Of a stretch of 64,000 nucleotides of DNA, positions 35,939-44,085 are shown piece by piece (position 1 is the stretch's first letter; the number at the start of each line of letters is the position of its first letter). Origin of the DNA: Aquibacillus salsiterrae. GTDB lineage: Bacteria; Bacillota; Bacilli; Bacillales; Amphibacillaceae. A program made the position numbers and the translations under genes. The stretch covers positions 1 to 64,000 of the forward strand of contig NZ_JAMQKC010000010.1 in assembly GCF_028416595.1 (NCBI RefSeq), read 5' to 3'. The notes beneath the pieces are model-generated. The model was not told the origin of the DNA, did not search any database, and was given only the letters and a program-made list of their open reading frames with translations.

Positions 35939-36225
35939 GGTTAGAATTTTTGAAATTCAGAATTGCTAAAGTGTAGTTTTTATAGAGCAAATACCCTCAG
36001 ATTTAATGTAATGGTCAGACCCTGCCAGTTGATAAAGAGATTTATTTTCCATGTTTGGAGAATGGGTCTGGTTTACTTGTAGGTGACGGCTCTTCAACCA
36101 ATACCTTTACTGTTCGCGGGGAACTTGGTGTCAGGCACTACAAAAAGACAATTGTCAATTTGTGATGCCTGATCCCTTCTTTTTGATTGTTCCCTAAAGA
36201 GCCGTCTCTGTGCTTTCATCTCCAG
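35939..36225. other. Intergenic region with two dispersed repeat copies
   Basis: It contains a GGTCAGACCCTG copy (~36013-36060) and a GTGTCAGGCACTAC copy (~36128-36180). GACGGCTCTT (~36087) is inversely repeated as AAGAGCCGTC (~36197), so the whole 120 bp could fold into one long hairpin after the minus-strand GT2 gene and act as its terminator. Confidence 0.5.
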
Positions 36226-37572
36226 TCACCTGTTCTCATAATCGCGTCCTGTACGGGCAACTTTTTTCCAGCCTTCTTTATTTAGAAAGTAGGCAATGGT
36301 TCCTGCGATAATAAAAAACATTAAGACAAAACGATATACGATTAGGTCGAGGGCAATTGTTTCGAGAAGACGAATCTTGTCTAAGCCGCGAAAGGTAGTG
36401 CCGTATTTGCTTGTAATATATAAGGCGATAATTGTATAGAGAAGATTAAAAACGATTAATGCAATAAGATAGGTTAGTATAATAATAATTGAATGAGGGT
36501 TTGGAAAGATGATTAGAAGTAACAGATAAAATACAACAACATAAGTGAAAAAAGTTCCGACAAAAAACGCATCTACGGTAAAGAAAAATGATAAAGAGCG
36601 GTTAAAAACGGTTTTTAGTAGGATTTTGTGATAATGTATAGCACAATCAACGAACGCTTTTTGCCATCGAATGCGTTGTATGAATAACCCTCTCCATGTT
36701 TCGGGACATTCTGTATAGGAAACAGCTTCTGGAATAAATAAGATCCTCTTAGTTGGATTTGACAGCAAGTACGTTTGGAATCTTAACGTTATGTCAATAT
36801 CTTCACCTACTGTATCTCGGTAGCCACCTAATTCTAATAGTAAGCGGCGATCAAACACTCCAAATGATCCAGAAATGATGGCAAGAGCTTTTACCCGTGC
36901 TAAAGACGCTTTATAGATATAAAACCCCTTTAAATATTCCAAAATTTGAAACCTTAGAATATGCTTCAGCTTTAATGATACGCTAGATGGCGTAGAGAAT
37001 TTTTTTCTTCCTTGTAGGACATGAACCATTCCTCCTGCTGCAATTACACTTCTATCTTGGAAACCACGATTAATCATTTGTAGTGCATCTGGCTCAAGAA
37101 TACTGTCTGCATCAAGAGTTAATACAAGCTCATTTTTTGCATAATCAATCCCAGCATTCAAAGCATCTGCTTTTCCGCCATTTTCCTTATCAACAACAAA
37201 TACGTTACTGTACCGTCTGGAGTGATAAAATCCTTTCACCTGTTTATAGGCAATTCGATTTCTGGCAGATCTATTTACTTTTTTCAAATCTAGCGACTCT
37301 TGTAAAAGGGATAGTGTTCCATCAGTGGAGCCGTCATTAATATAAATGATTTCAAAGTTCTCGTAGCCAATTTTTTTCATACCTATAATAGCGGTTTGGA
37401 GCATATCCTCTTCATTAAAACAGGGAACCAAAATGCTTATGCTGCGATTCTTTCTAATGATAATGGAAACATAATCTTTCTTAATTAATACTGGAAGGGC
37501 ATTAAGCATATGAAAAAAGGGAAAACCTGTACACAATAAAACGGGTAATAGTGTTAAAACCAGGAAAAACAT
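36226..37572 (-). CDS. Processive family-2 glycosyltransferase (polysaccharide synthase)
   Basis: 448 residues. N- and C-terminal membrane segments flank a cytoplasmic GT-A domain with PCFNEEDML, LDADSILEPDAL (DxD), GEDIDITLRFQ and QRIRWQK (the QxxRW motif of processive synthases). It resembles poly-N-acetylglucosamine, hyaluronan and beta-glucan synthases; the product cannot be fixed. Its SD (GGAG) overlaps the stop of the upstream GH16 gene with a 3-bp gap, so the two are co-translated. The pairing with a GH16 beta-glucanase suggests a beta-glucan-type extracellular polymer. Confidence 0.85.
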   Translation of the reverse strand: MFFLVLTLLPVLLCTGFPFFHMLNALPVLIKKDYVSIIIRKNRSISILVPCFNEEDMLQTAIIGMKKIGYENFEIIYINDGSTDGTLSLLQESLDLKKVNRSARNRIAYKQVKGFYHSRRYSNVFVVDKENGGKADALNAGIDYAKNELVLTLDADSILEPDALQMINRGFQDRSVIAAGGMVHVLQGRKKFSTPSSVSLKLKHILRFQILEYLKGFYIYKASLARVKALAIISGSFGVFDRRLLLELGGYRDTVGEDIDITLRFQTYLLSNPTKRILFIPEAVSYTECPETWRGLFIQRIRWQKAFVDCAIHYHKILLKTVFNRSLSFFFTVDAFFVGTFFTYVVVFYLLLLIIFPNPHSIIIILTYLIALIVFNLLYTIIALYITSKYGTTFRGLDKIRLLETIALDLIVYRFVLMFFIIAGTIAYFLNKEGWKKVARTGRDYENR

Positions 37573-37575
37573 CTT

Positions 37576-38409
37576 CTACTCCTTCCAAGACGGGGAATAA
37601 ATTTTAATATAATCTAGTTCGAACGTGTTGGGTAATACCGTTTTTTCATTTGGTTCCCCTGGCCAATTTCCGCCAACTGCCAAGTTAATTAATAGATACA
37701 TCGTTTGTTGCGGTACTTGTTTTGTTGTGGAAAATATCTTCTGTTCATCAATAAACCAAGTTAGTTTTTCTTCTGTCCAATCTAACCGATAAACATGGAA
37801 TCCTTCGTCTTTAATCGGAAAGGTTCCATAATCAGTAAGTGTTTCATTTTTGTTTTTCCAATGATTAACCATATAGATTGTACGTGGTTGACTTCCGATA
37901 ACTTCTAAAATATCAATTTCGGGAAATTTTCTACTTTTATCTTTTGGCAACAGCCATACTGCTGAAAAAAGCCCTTTTCCTGAAGGGACTTTTGCGCGAA
38001 ATTCAATCGTTCCGTATTTAAAGCTCAATTTATCCTGAGTCGTAATTTGACCTGATGTGTAGTAATGGTTTCTAACAAACTCCTTTTTAGCCGTCAGTTT
38101 CAGTTTTCCATTAGAAGTAGTAACGTTGTTTGGGTGGTAATATTGAAGCTCATTGTTGTAGTTATCCCCGCGCTTTACAATATTCCAGTACGTTTGGTCT
38201 AGCTCTGAATTAAAATTATCTAGAAATACCTGATCATCCAGTTTAAAAGCAGGAAGTTCGTAATTGTAAACTTTTAGGCTTTTAATTGCATGATAGGTCA
38301 GTGGTTTAGTTTCGTTCTTTTCCACCTCTTGTGTTTGGAAAGAATAAAGAAGAAAGGCAAACAAAAAGGCGATTGCAGGAATAATACATGCAGTTAAAAC
38401 CCTTTTCAT
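37576..38409 (-). CDS. GH16 beta-glucanase, membrane-anchored or secreted
   Basis: About 277 residues. N-terminal hydrophobic segment (ACIIPAIAFLFAFLLYSF) as signal anchor, then a jelly-roll with NNELQYY, SGQITTQDKLSFKYGTIEFR and the catalytic EIDILE (nucleophile and acid/base Glu). The family cleaves beta-1,3 or mixed-linkage beta-glucans. ATG 38409 has SD AAAAGGA; the upstream start at 38439 does not. First gene of the operon with the GT2 synthase. It may trim or release the polymer made by its partner. Confidence 0.83.
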   Translation of the reverse strand: MKRVLTACIIPAIAFLFAFLLYSFQTQEVEKNETKPLTYHAIKSLKVYNYELPAFKLDDQVFLDNFNSELDQTYWNIVKRGDNYNNELQYYHPNNVTTSNGKLKLTAKKEFVRNHYYTSGQITTQDKLSFKYGTIEFRAKVPSGKGLFSAVWLLPKDKSRKFPEIDILEVIGSQPRTIYMVNHWKNKNETLTDYGTFPIKDEGFHVYRLDWTEEKLTWFIDEQKIFSTTKQVPQQTMYLLINLAVGGNWPGEPNEKTVLPNTFELDYIKIYSPSWKE

Positions 38410-39144
38410 CAATAACATCCTTTTAAAAAACAAAATCACACATTCATACCTGTCTTATCTTATTCAAAAGTCATAGACTTGTTACTTGGGGTGGGGTCAG
38501 ACCCTGTCGAAATGTTTTTCCGTGTGTAAAGGACAATCCCATCCACAAGGTGTGATTTTGTTTGTTTAAAGTTGCTAAATAAGAAGCAATGGGGGTCATC
38601 TTCAGTGGAACATGGTGTGAGGCACCACAACAAGACATATCAGAAACTATTAGTAAAACCTTTTCGAAATTATAGACGGAGTCTCTTAAGAATCACGAAG
38701 GAAATTATCTGGAAGTAAAAGTTCCAAAGTATTTAATTCAATTTTAATATCCCAATTAAGAACAGCCGATGCTTACAAGGGTAGGTATATGTTTTCTCAC
38801 TCCAAATAATTTTAATGAGCTTGAAAATAACAAAGCTATTGTAATAAAGAACGCTCCAAATAATGTAGGAAAAGCAGTTCACTTCTCCAGCTGCATTACG
38901 GTATGCATCCCGCTTGGTAAACATATATAAACGAGGATAAAACAAAAGGCCATTGAAGTTCGTAACGTCAATAGCCTTTTGTATTTCACCTGTAAAGGAA
39001 TGTATAATCATAAATTGAAGTTGCTTACAACATGAAGAAGAATCTCCAAAAAAAGTGAATACAACTGACCGAACCCTAGTAAAGCTATATGCCATAATTA
39101 GGACTCAGGTTTTAGGCTTTCTATAATCCTTCACCCTTTGTCAT
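38410..39144. other. Repeat-rich intergenic region
   Basis: It holds a GGGTCAGACCCTGTCGAAA copy (38494-38546) and a GTGTGAGGCACCACA copy (38613-38642). A 120-codon minus-strand frame at 38,733-39,095 has no convincing SD or recognisable domain; I do not call it a gene. Confidence 0.5.
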
Positions 39145-40152
39145 TCAATTCAACATTTGATTGCGTTCTTCCATTTGAGGTGGTTCTTCCATCCAACCAT
39201 TTTTAATCATTATTTTTGCACCTTTATGAGCATATTCAAAGATATCTTTCATGAAAATAGTCATTTTAGCTGGTAGATCATTTCGTAAACTAAAAGCAGT
39301 ACCTAAAGAGCCACTTCCCATAGAAAAACTGCAAAAAAGACTTGTGCAATACATCATCATTTTGTCTGAAAATGGCGCTAATGTTGAACGGGTGGCATTA
39401 CCACCTGCTGATTGAGGAGACTGTATATTGTTTTGAAGTAATGTTTCACTTAATTCCTTTACAATACTTTTAGCAAGTTCAGCACCATCATTAAAGTAGT
39501 TTTTAACCTCTGCTTCATTTGCACATTGGGCAAAACCTGTAATCATTTGAAGCCCAGCGACATTTGATTCAATTGAATGATGAAGTTGAGCAACTTCCAC
39601 CGTATTTAATGAACGTTTTTCGCTAAATGGATTAATGGCGAGTCCACCCAAGTAACTGTTATCTTTAACAAATTCAACTGACTGTGGCATTGAAACATGA
39701 GGAGATTTAACAAGCAACCCCTTTTCAAGCAAATATTGTGTGCACAGGTTGTAATACTTTTGTGTAATGGCAGTTAAATCTTTAAAAATCAGTACAATAT
39801 CTTCTCGATAAGACATAGTTATATTTAATGAGTGAAGCCCCATACTAATTTCTTTTAGTAGACGAACAAACATGATGTCAAAACCATTATCATATAACTT
39901 CGGCACCTCTTTGTTAACATCCTGTGCAGTAAATCCGACTGGTATTACAGCCCCTTCATTTTTTAAAGTTTCTGTAATTTTACCAACGTATGTGTCTATC
40001 TCCCCATATAAATTTGTCATAATCTCCTTGGCTTTTTCGTCATCGGCTTTCTCGATTAAGTATTCTAATATACGTAAAATCATTGTTTTTTCCTGATACG
40101 TAAGCCATAATACACCTAATTCTGATGAAGTAATTGCTGATTTTTCTGGCAT
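39145..40152 (-). CDS. DUF3231 family protein, copy 2
   Basis: 335 residues, paralogous to the gene at 29.7 kb: TSSELGVLWLTYQEKTMI at the N-terminus, VAQLHHSIESNVAGLQMITGFAQCANEAEVKNYF in the second half. It lacks the hydrophobic tail and ends in a polar NQMLN. SD GGAGGAG precedes the ATG at 40152. The two copies differ in length and C-terminus, so membrane-attached and soluble forms are plausible. Confidence 0.8.
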   Translation of the reverse strand: MPEKSAITSSELGVLWLTYQEKTMILRILEYLIEKADDEKAKEIMTNLYGEIDTYVGKITETLKNEGAVIPVGFTAQDVNKEVPKLYDNGFDIMFVRLLKEISMGLHSLNITMSYREDIVLIFKDLTAITQKYYNLCTQYLLEKGLLVKSPHVSMPQSVEFVKDNSYLGGLAINPFSEKRSLNTVEVAQLHHSIESNVAGLQMITGFAQCANEAEVKNYFNDGAELAKSIVKELSETLLQNNIQSPQSAGGNATRSTLAPFSDKMMMYCTSLFCSFSMGSGSLGTAFSLRNDLPAKMTIFMKDIFEYAHKGAKIMIKNGWMEEPPQMEERNQMLN

Positions 40153-40227
40153 ATAAATCTCCTCCTGAAATTGTCTCTTTTTAGATTTAGTATAAGATGG
40201 TATCTTTATTCATAATTTGGGTCTATG

Positions 40228-40312
40228 GTGTCAGGCACCAAAAAGACAAAAGAGGTGTTTTTCCGCGAATAGAGGACAGGTGTGGATTTAGTTTAGTAGT
40301 AATCAAAAGAAT
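40228..40312. repeat. Dispersed repeat (GTGTCAGGCACC family), best copy
   Basis: It starts TGGTGTCAGGCACCAAAAAG. It continues through AAGAGGTGTTTTTCCGC and AGAGGACAGGTGTGGATTT to GTTTAGTAGTAA. GGTGTC and GACACC-like arms give a small palindromic head (TGGTGTCAGGCACCA). Other copies lie at 35,114, 36,128, 38,613 and 41,219. Confidence 0.75.
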
Positions 40313-40516
40313 CTTCAGTAATATGCATTTCGTCAATTTGAAAGAAGAAGCATGAAATGAAAAGTTGAAGATATGGGTATAACATGGTTACTGCAATTTT
40401 AAATGAAGCCTTGAAGAGATACATGAAAGTAAGGGCAATAATATTACTAAGTTAATGGAAGATGCCAATGGATGCAGGTTTAAAAAAATTTCAAGAGGCT
40501 AGGTAGAGATCTTATT

Positions 40517-41214
40517 ATGAAGGATTCTGCAAAAAAACAACAAAGAAGCCTTACTGTATTAATGGTTATAATACATAGTATTAATTGGAAAAGTGTAAAT
40601 GTACCAAGAGAAATTAAAACGGGATGTTTAGAAAAGGATCTGAGAGTAAGTCTGAGAGATACAATGTTTAGAGAAGTCGTTTCAAATATTCTTATTCACC
40701 GTGAGTTTTCAAATCCTTTTCCAGCAAAGCTTGTGATTGAGAATGAAAGGGTTTTTGTTGAGAATAGTAATAAACCACATGGTAATGGAACTATTGATCC
40801 TGGCAATTTCTCACCATTTCCTAAAAATCCTACTATTGCAAAGTTCTTTAAGGAAATAGGTCGTGTAGATGAACTTGGTTCAGGTGTTAGAAATACTTTT
40901 AAATATAATAAAATTTACTCAGGAGCAGAGCCTACTTTTATTGAGAGCGATGTGTTTAGAACCATTATTCCATTAAAGCCTAAGCATAGTAGTGGCCAAG
41001 CTAGTGACCAAGCTGAACGAACTAACGAAATATTAGAGTTCTGCAAAATTCCTAAAAGCCGAAGTGAGATACAGGACTTTCTAGAAATTAAGAGTAAGCG
41101 ATACTCTTAAGAACGAAAATATTGAACCCTTTAATTAAAGGTGGATTATTAAAATTAACTATACCTGATAAACCAACAAGTCCTAAGCAAAAATACTATA
41201 CAGATAATAGATAA
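40517..41214 (+). pseudogene. RecG-like ATP-binding transcriptional regulator, truncated and frameshifted
   Basis: The C-terminal HATPase_c_4 part of an AlbA_2-type putative regulator: FREVVSNILIHREFSNPFPA, ENSNKPHGNGTIDPGNFSPF and FKEIGRVDELGSGVRNT. The N-terminal AlbA_2 domain (~150-200 residues) is missing. The tail is broken twice, after KSKRYS and again after NIEP. It then resumes LIKGGLLKLTIPDKP and PKQKYYTDNR to a stop near 41,214. Dispersed repeat copies flank it on both sides (40,228 and 41,219). Confidence 0.75.
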
Positions 41215-41217
41215 ACG

Positions 41218-41250
41218 TGGTGTCAGGCACCAAAAAAAGCAAGATGAGGG
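41218..41250. repeat. Dispersed repeat (GTGTCAGGCACC family), short copy
   Basis: TGGTGTCAGGCACCAAAAAA followed by degenerate sequence; only the palindromic head is conserved. It abuts the end of the RecG-like pseudogene. Confidence 0.65.
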
Positions 41251-41439
41251 GCAAAGTGGAGCATTGGGAGTACAGGACATCAGTCTGTAAATATGGGCAT
41301 ACTTAAACATTCTCTAACGGGACTACCGTCAACTATTAGACGTCATTTATAATTTTATCATTACCTATCATAGGTGTTATTTTGCGCTTAAGAAAAAAAG
41401 ACAGAAAATAAACAACATTTCCTGTCTCAACCATCACAT

Positions 41440-41871
41440 TTATTGTTTATTTAATGATCTTTTGTATAGGTATTGTTTCCAATGAAATCTCATATAGCAT
41501 CCAACACAAAAACCTAAAATTGCAATAAATGCAGATGCAGCAACCATAATGGTGAAGACGTAGCCTAAAAGGGTCCAATTCATTAGAAAACTTAGTAATC
41601 CCCCAGCGAGACAAATTACCGCAATTTTCTGATTGAATTGCTGCTGATCCCACTCTTCAGGAATATATTGTGCTGGGTTCTTTCTGAAAAACAGCTTAGC
41701 TAAACGCATTACAGGATTAAATCCAAAAAATAAACCCATTAAACCTGCTAATAAAGGAATAGCAAGGATCCATTCTTGCTTAGTTATCCAGGTAAACAAG
41801 ACAGACACCACAATAAACCACTGATTCGTTCGCACAAGCGGAAGAGGAACTGAACGTACTTGACTTTCCAT
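41440..41871 (-). CDS. DUF4395 family membrane protein
   Basis: About 143 residues, four predicted membrane segments, with the family motif NPVMRLAKLFFRKNPAQYIPEEWDQQQFNQ in the middle loop and CLAGG plus GFCVGCYMRF near the C-terminus. ATG 41871 has SD AAGGTAGG; a TTG at 41880 is an alternative. The Cys pair may be redox active, since some DUF4395 proteins are found near thiol enzymes. Function unknown. Confidence 0.75.
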   Translation of the reverse strand: MESQVRSVPLPLVRTNQWFIVVSVLFTWITKQEWILAIPLLAGLMGLFFGFNPVMRLAKLFFRKNPAQYIPEEWDQQQFNQKIAVICLAGGLLSFLMNWTLLGYVFTIMVAASAFIAILGFCVGCYMRFHWKQYLYKRSLNKQ

Positions 41872-41969
41872 CAAATCCAACCTACCTTGTTTTAAGTATT
41901 TAGTTTTAATTTTATTTTATTTATTAAGAAAAATCTATTGGAAAAATTTTACTTCCGGGGGGAACAACG

Positions 41970-43730
41970 ATGGCAAATTTGAAAACAGAGTATCCGCGGC
42001 CGCAGCTTGTCCGCGATCAATGGAAAAATTTAAATGGCGAATGGAATTTCTCGTTCGATGATGATCAGGTTGGTTGGTCGGAAAAGTGGTATCAAACGTT
42101 TCCTGAACAACGACAAACAATCAACGTCCCATTTGCCTATCAAGCAGCTAACAGTGGAATAGGTGATCCGAGTTTTCATGATGTTGTTTGGTATCACCGT
42201 ACATTTTCAGTGCCTGCTGATTGGGAGGGTAAAGAGATTATTCTCCATTTTGGTGCTGTTGATTATCGTGCATGGGTGTACGTCAACGGGGAACTAATTA
42301 CGTTTCATGAAGGTGGGCATACGCCATTTTCAGCAAACATTACTTCGGTCATAACTGGGGGAAATAGTGCTAATCAGCTTGTTGTTCGTGTGGAGGATCC
42401 TTCAGAGGACGTAACGATTCCGCGTGGGAAGCAGTATTGGCATGAGCAGTCGGCCTCAATTTTTTACACACGGACAACTGGCATCTGGCAAACGGTTTGG
42501 CTAGAAGCGATTGAACAAACGCATTTGGCGAAAATTCGCTGGACGCCAGACATTGATCAAGGTGATATTCAATTAGAAGCCGATATTGCTGGGAAAGTTG
42601 GACCGGATACGCTACTTGAAGTAGATATTTCATTTCAAGGGCAAAAAATTGTAGCAGAAACGATAACTGTTTTTGAACACTATCTAAAAAGAAGCATCAA
42701 CATTCGCAATCGCTTCACCGACCGTAGCAACATTCACGGTCCGGGCTGGTACTGGTCACCAGAGCATCCTAATTTGTTTGATGTTAGCTTGAGGTTGATT
42801 CGTGCTGGTAAAGTGAAGGATGAGGTAGGTAGTTATTTTGGGATGCGGAAAGTTTCGATTGATAACGGGAAATGGATGCTAAACAACAAGCCGTACTATC
42901 AAAAACTAGTGCTTGATCAAGGTTATTTTCCAGGCGGGTTATTGACTGCGCCATCCGATAATGCTTTGAAACAAGACATTGATCTGGCTAAACAAATGGG
43001 CTTTAACGGCGCACGCAAACATCAAAAGGTCGAGGATCCTCGTTACTTGTATTGGGCTGATAAGCTTGGCTTTCTTGTTTGGGGTGAGATGGCGAATTGC
43101 TCGGAATATAGTGAATCGGCCGTTCAGCGCATCAGCAATGAGTGGGCAGATGTTATCAAGCGTGACTATAGTCATCCTTCGATTGTTGCATGGGTGCCGC
43201 TTAATGAAAGCTGGGGAATCTCTCGTGTTGCCCATGAAAAACAACAGCAAGATCATTCGTTGGCGATGTACTATTTAACGAAGTCATTAGACCAAACGCG
43301 ACCAGCGTTATCAAACGAGGGCTGGGAGCACACCATTTCCGACATTTGCGGTATTCACAATTATTCCACAGCCGAAGCGATGGAAAAAGCCTATCAAACG
43401 ACCGAATCAGCTATTCATGCACAACCGGCCAATCGAGCCATTTATGCAGATGGCTTCCATTACCGAGGTGAGCCAATCATGATTACCGAATATGGCGGTA
43501 TCGCCTATGAAGTTGGTGACAAAGGTTGGGGCTATAGCGCCGTCCAATCAAGCGATGACTTAGTCGAGGCCTACCGCGCCGTTACAACAGCCTTATTGAA
43601 ATCACCAGTCGTCCAAGGATTCTGCTATACCCAGTTAACAGACGTTGAACAAGAAATCAATGGCTTGCTAACCTATGATAGACAACCAAAATGTGACTTA
43701 GACAAAATTAAGCAAATCAACAATCTTTAA
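41970..43730 (+). CDS. GH2 family glycoside hydrolase
   Basis: 586 residues. A sugar-binding jelly-roll (YPRPQLVRDQWKNLNGEWNF; VVWYHRTFSVP; AWVYVNG), an Ig-like domain, and a TIM barrel with acid/base in PLNESW and nucleophile in ITEYGG. No signal peptide, so cytoplasmic. It is short compared with LacZ and resembles the beta-galactosidase/beta-glucuronidase-like group often annotated only as GH2. SD GGGGGGAA precedes ATG 41970. It stands alone between DUF4395 and a strong terminator; substrate not determinable. Confidence 0.87.
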   Translation: MANLKTEYPRPQLVRDQWKNLNGEWNFSFDDDQVGWSEKWYQTFPEQRQTINVPFAYQAANSGIGDPSFHDVVWYHRTFSVPADWEGKEIILHFGAVDYRAWVYVNGELITFHEGGHTPFSANITSVITGGNSANQLVVRVEDPSEDVTIPRGKQYWHEQSASIFYTRTTGIWQTVWLEAIEQTHLAKIRWTPDIDQGDIQLEADIAGKVGPDTLLEVDISFQGQKIVAETITVFEHYLKRSINIRNRFTDRSNIHGPGWYWSPEHPNLFDVSLRLIRAGKVKDEVGSYFGMRKVSIDNGKWMLNNKPYYQKLVLDQGYFPGGLLTAPSDNALKQDIDLAKQMGFNGARKHQKVEDPRYLYWADKLGFLVWGEMANCSEYSESAVQRISNEWADVIKRDYSHPSIVAWVPLNESWGISRVAHEKQQQDHSLAMYYLTKSLDQTRPALSNEGWEHTISDICGIHNYSTAEAMEKAYQTTESAIHAQPANRAIYADGFHYRGEPIMITEYGGIAYEVGDKGWGYSAVQSSDDLVEAYRAVTTALLKSPVVQGFCYTQLTDVEQEINGLLTYDRQPKCDLDKIKQINNL

Positions 43731-43767
43731 TAAGGGGCATACCCAATTTCATCAAAATAACGGACAG

Positions 43768-43811
43768 CTACCTACAGGGGAATTTTTCCTGTAGGTAGTT
43801 CTTTTTTTATG
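43768..43811 (+). terminator. Terminator after the GH2 gene
   Basis: CTACCTACAGG pairs perfectly with CCTGTAGGTAG around a ~9-nt loop, followed by TTCTTTTTTT. Confidence 0.9.
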
Positions 43812-43959
43812 AATTAAATGAAATGGTTTCAGAATACGATCAAATGATTAAAGAATTAGTAAAATGATGAGATATTTGTCTGAACAAGAGGCCATAGCGA
43901 TTAATTATTTCTTAATCGATTGATCCTCTCCAAGGGAGCGAAGGGGATAGATAAAAGAC

Positions 43960-44025
43960 CATGATGTTAGTGTTTATCTTGTAAATACGGGGTGGTCTGG
44001 TGGTTCGTATAAGGTTCTCAGTTTG
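43960..44025 (+). pseudogene. Possible tiny pckA (PEP carboxykinase) remnant
   Basis: In frame, 43966-44010 reads VSVYLVNTGWSGGSY, matching the ATP-dependent PEP carboxykinase motif VYLVNTGWSGGPYG. Flanking codons do not continue the family and stops are near. If real it is ~50-60 bp of a lost or duplicated gene; chance similarity is possible given the short length. Confidence 0.35.
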
Positions 44026-44047
44026 TTTGCTAACATAAATAAAGCAA

Positions 44048-44072
44048 AAAGAGGAGGTTTATCCTCCTCTTT
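44048..44072 (-). terminator. Terminator of the DUF5667 gene
   Basis: AAAGAGGAGG and CCTCCTCTTT form a 10-bp stem. On the minus strand it is followed by TTTTTG, ~15 bp after the DUF5667 stop. Confidence 0.8.
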
Positions 44073-44085
44073 CCAATTATTCCTC

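Noticed and set aside
38733-39095. 120-codon minus-strand frame
   Set aside because: No SD, no recognisable domain, and it lies in a repeat-rich gap.
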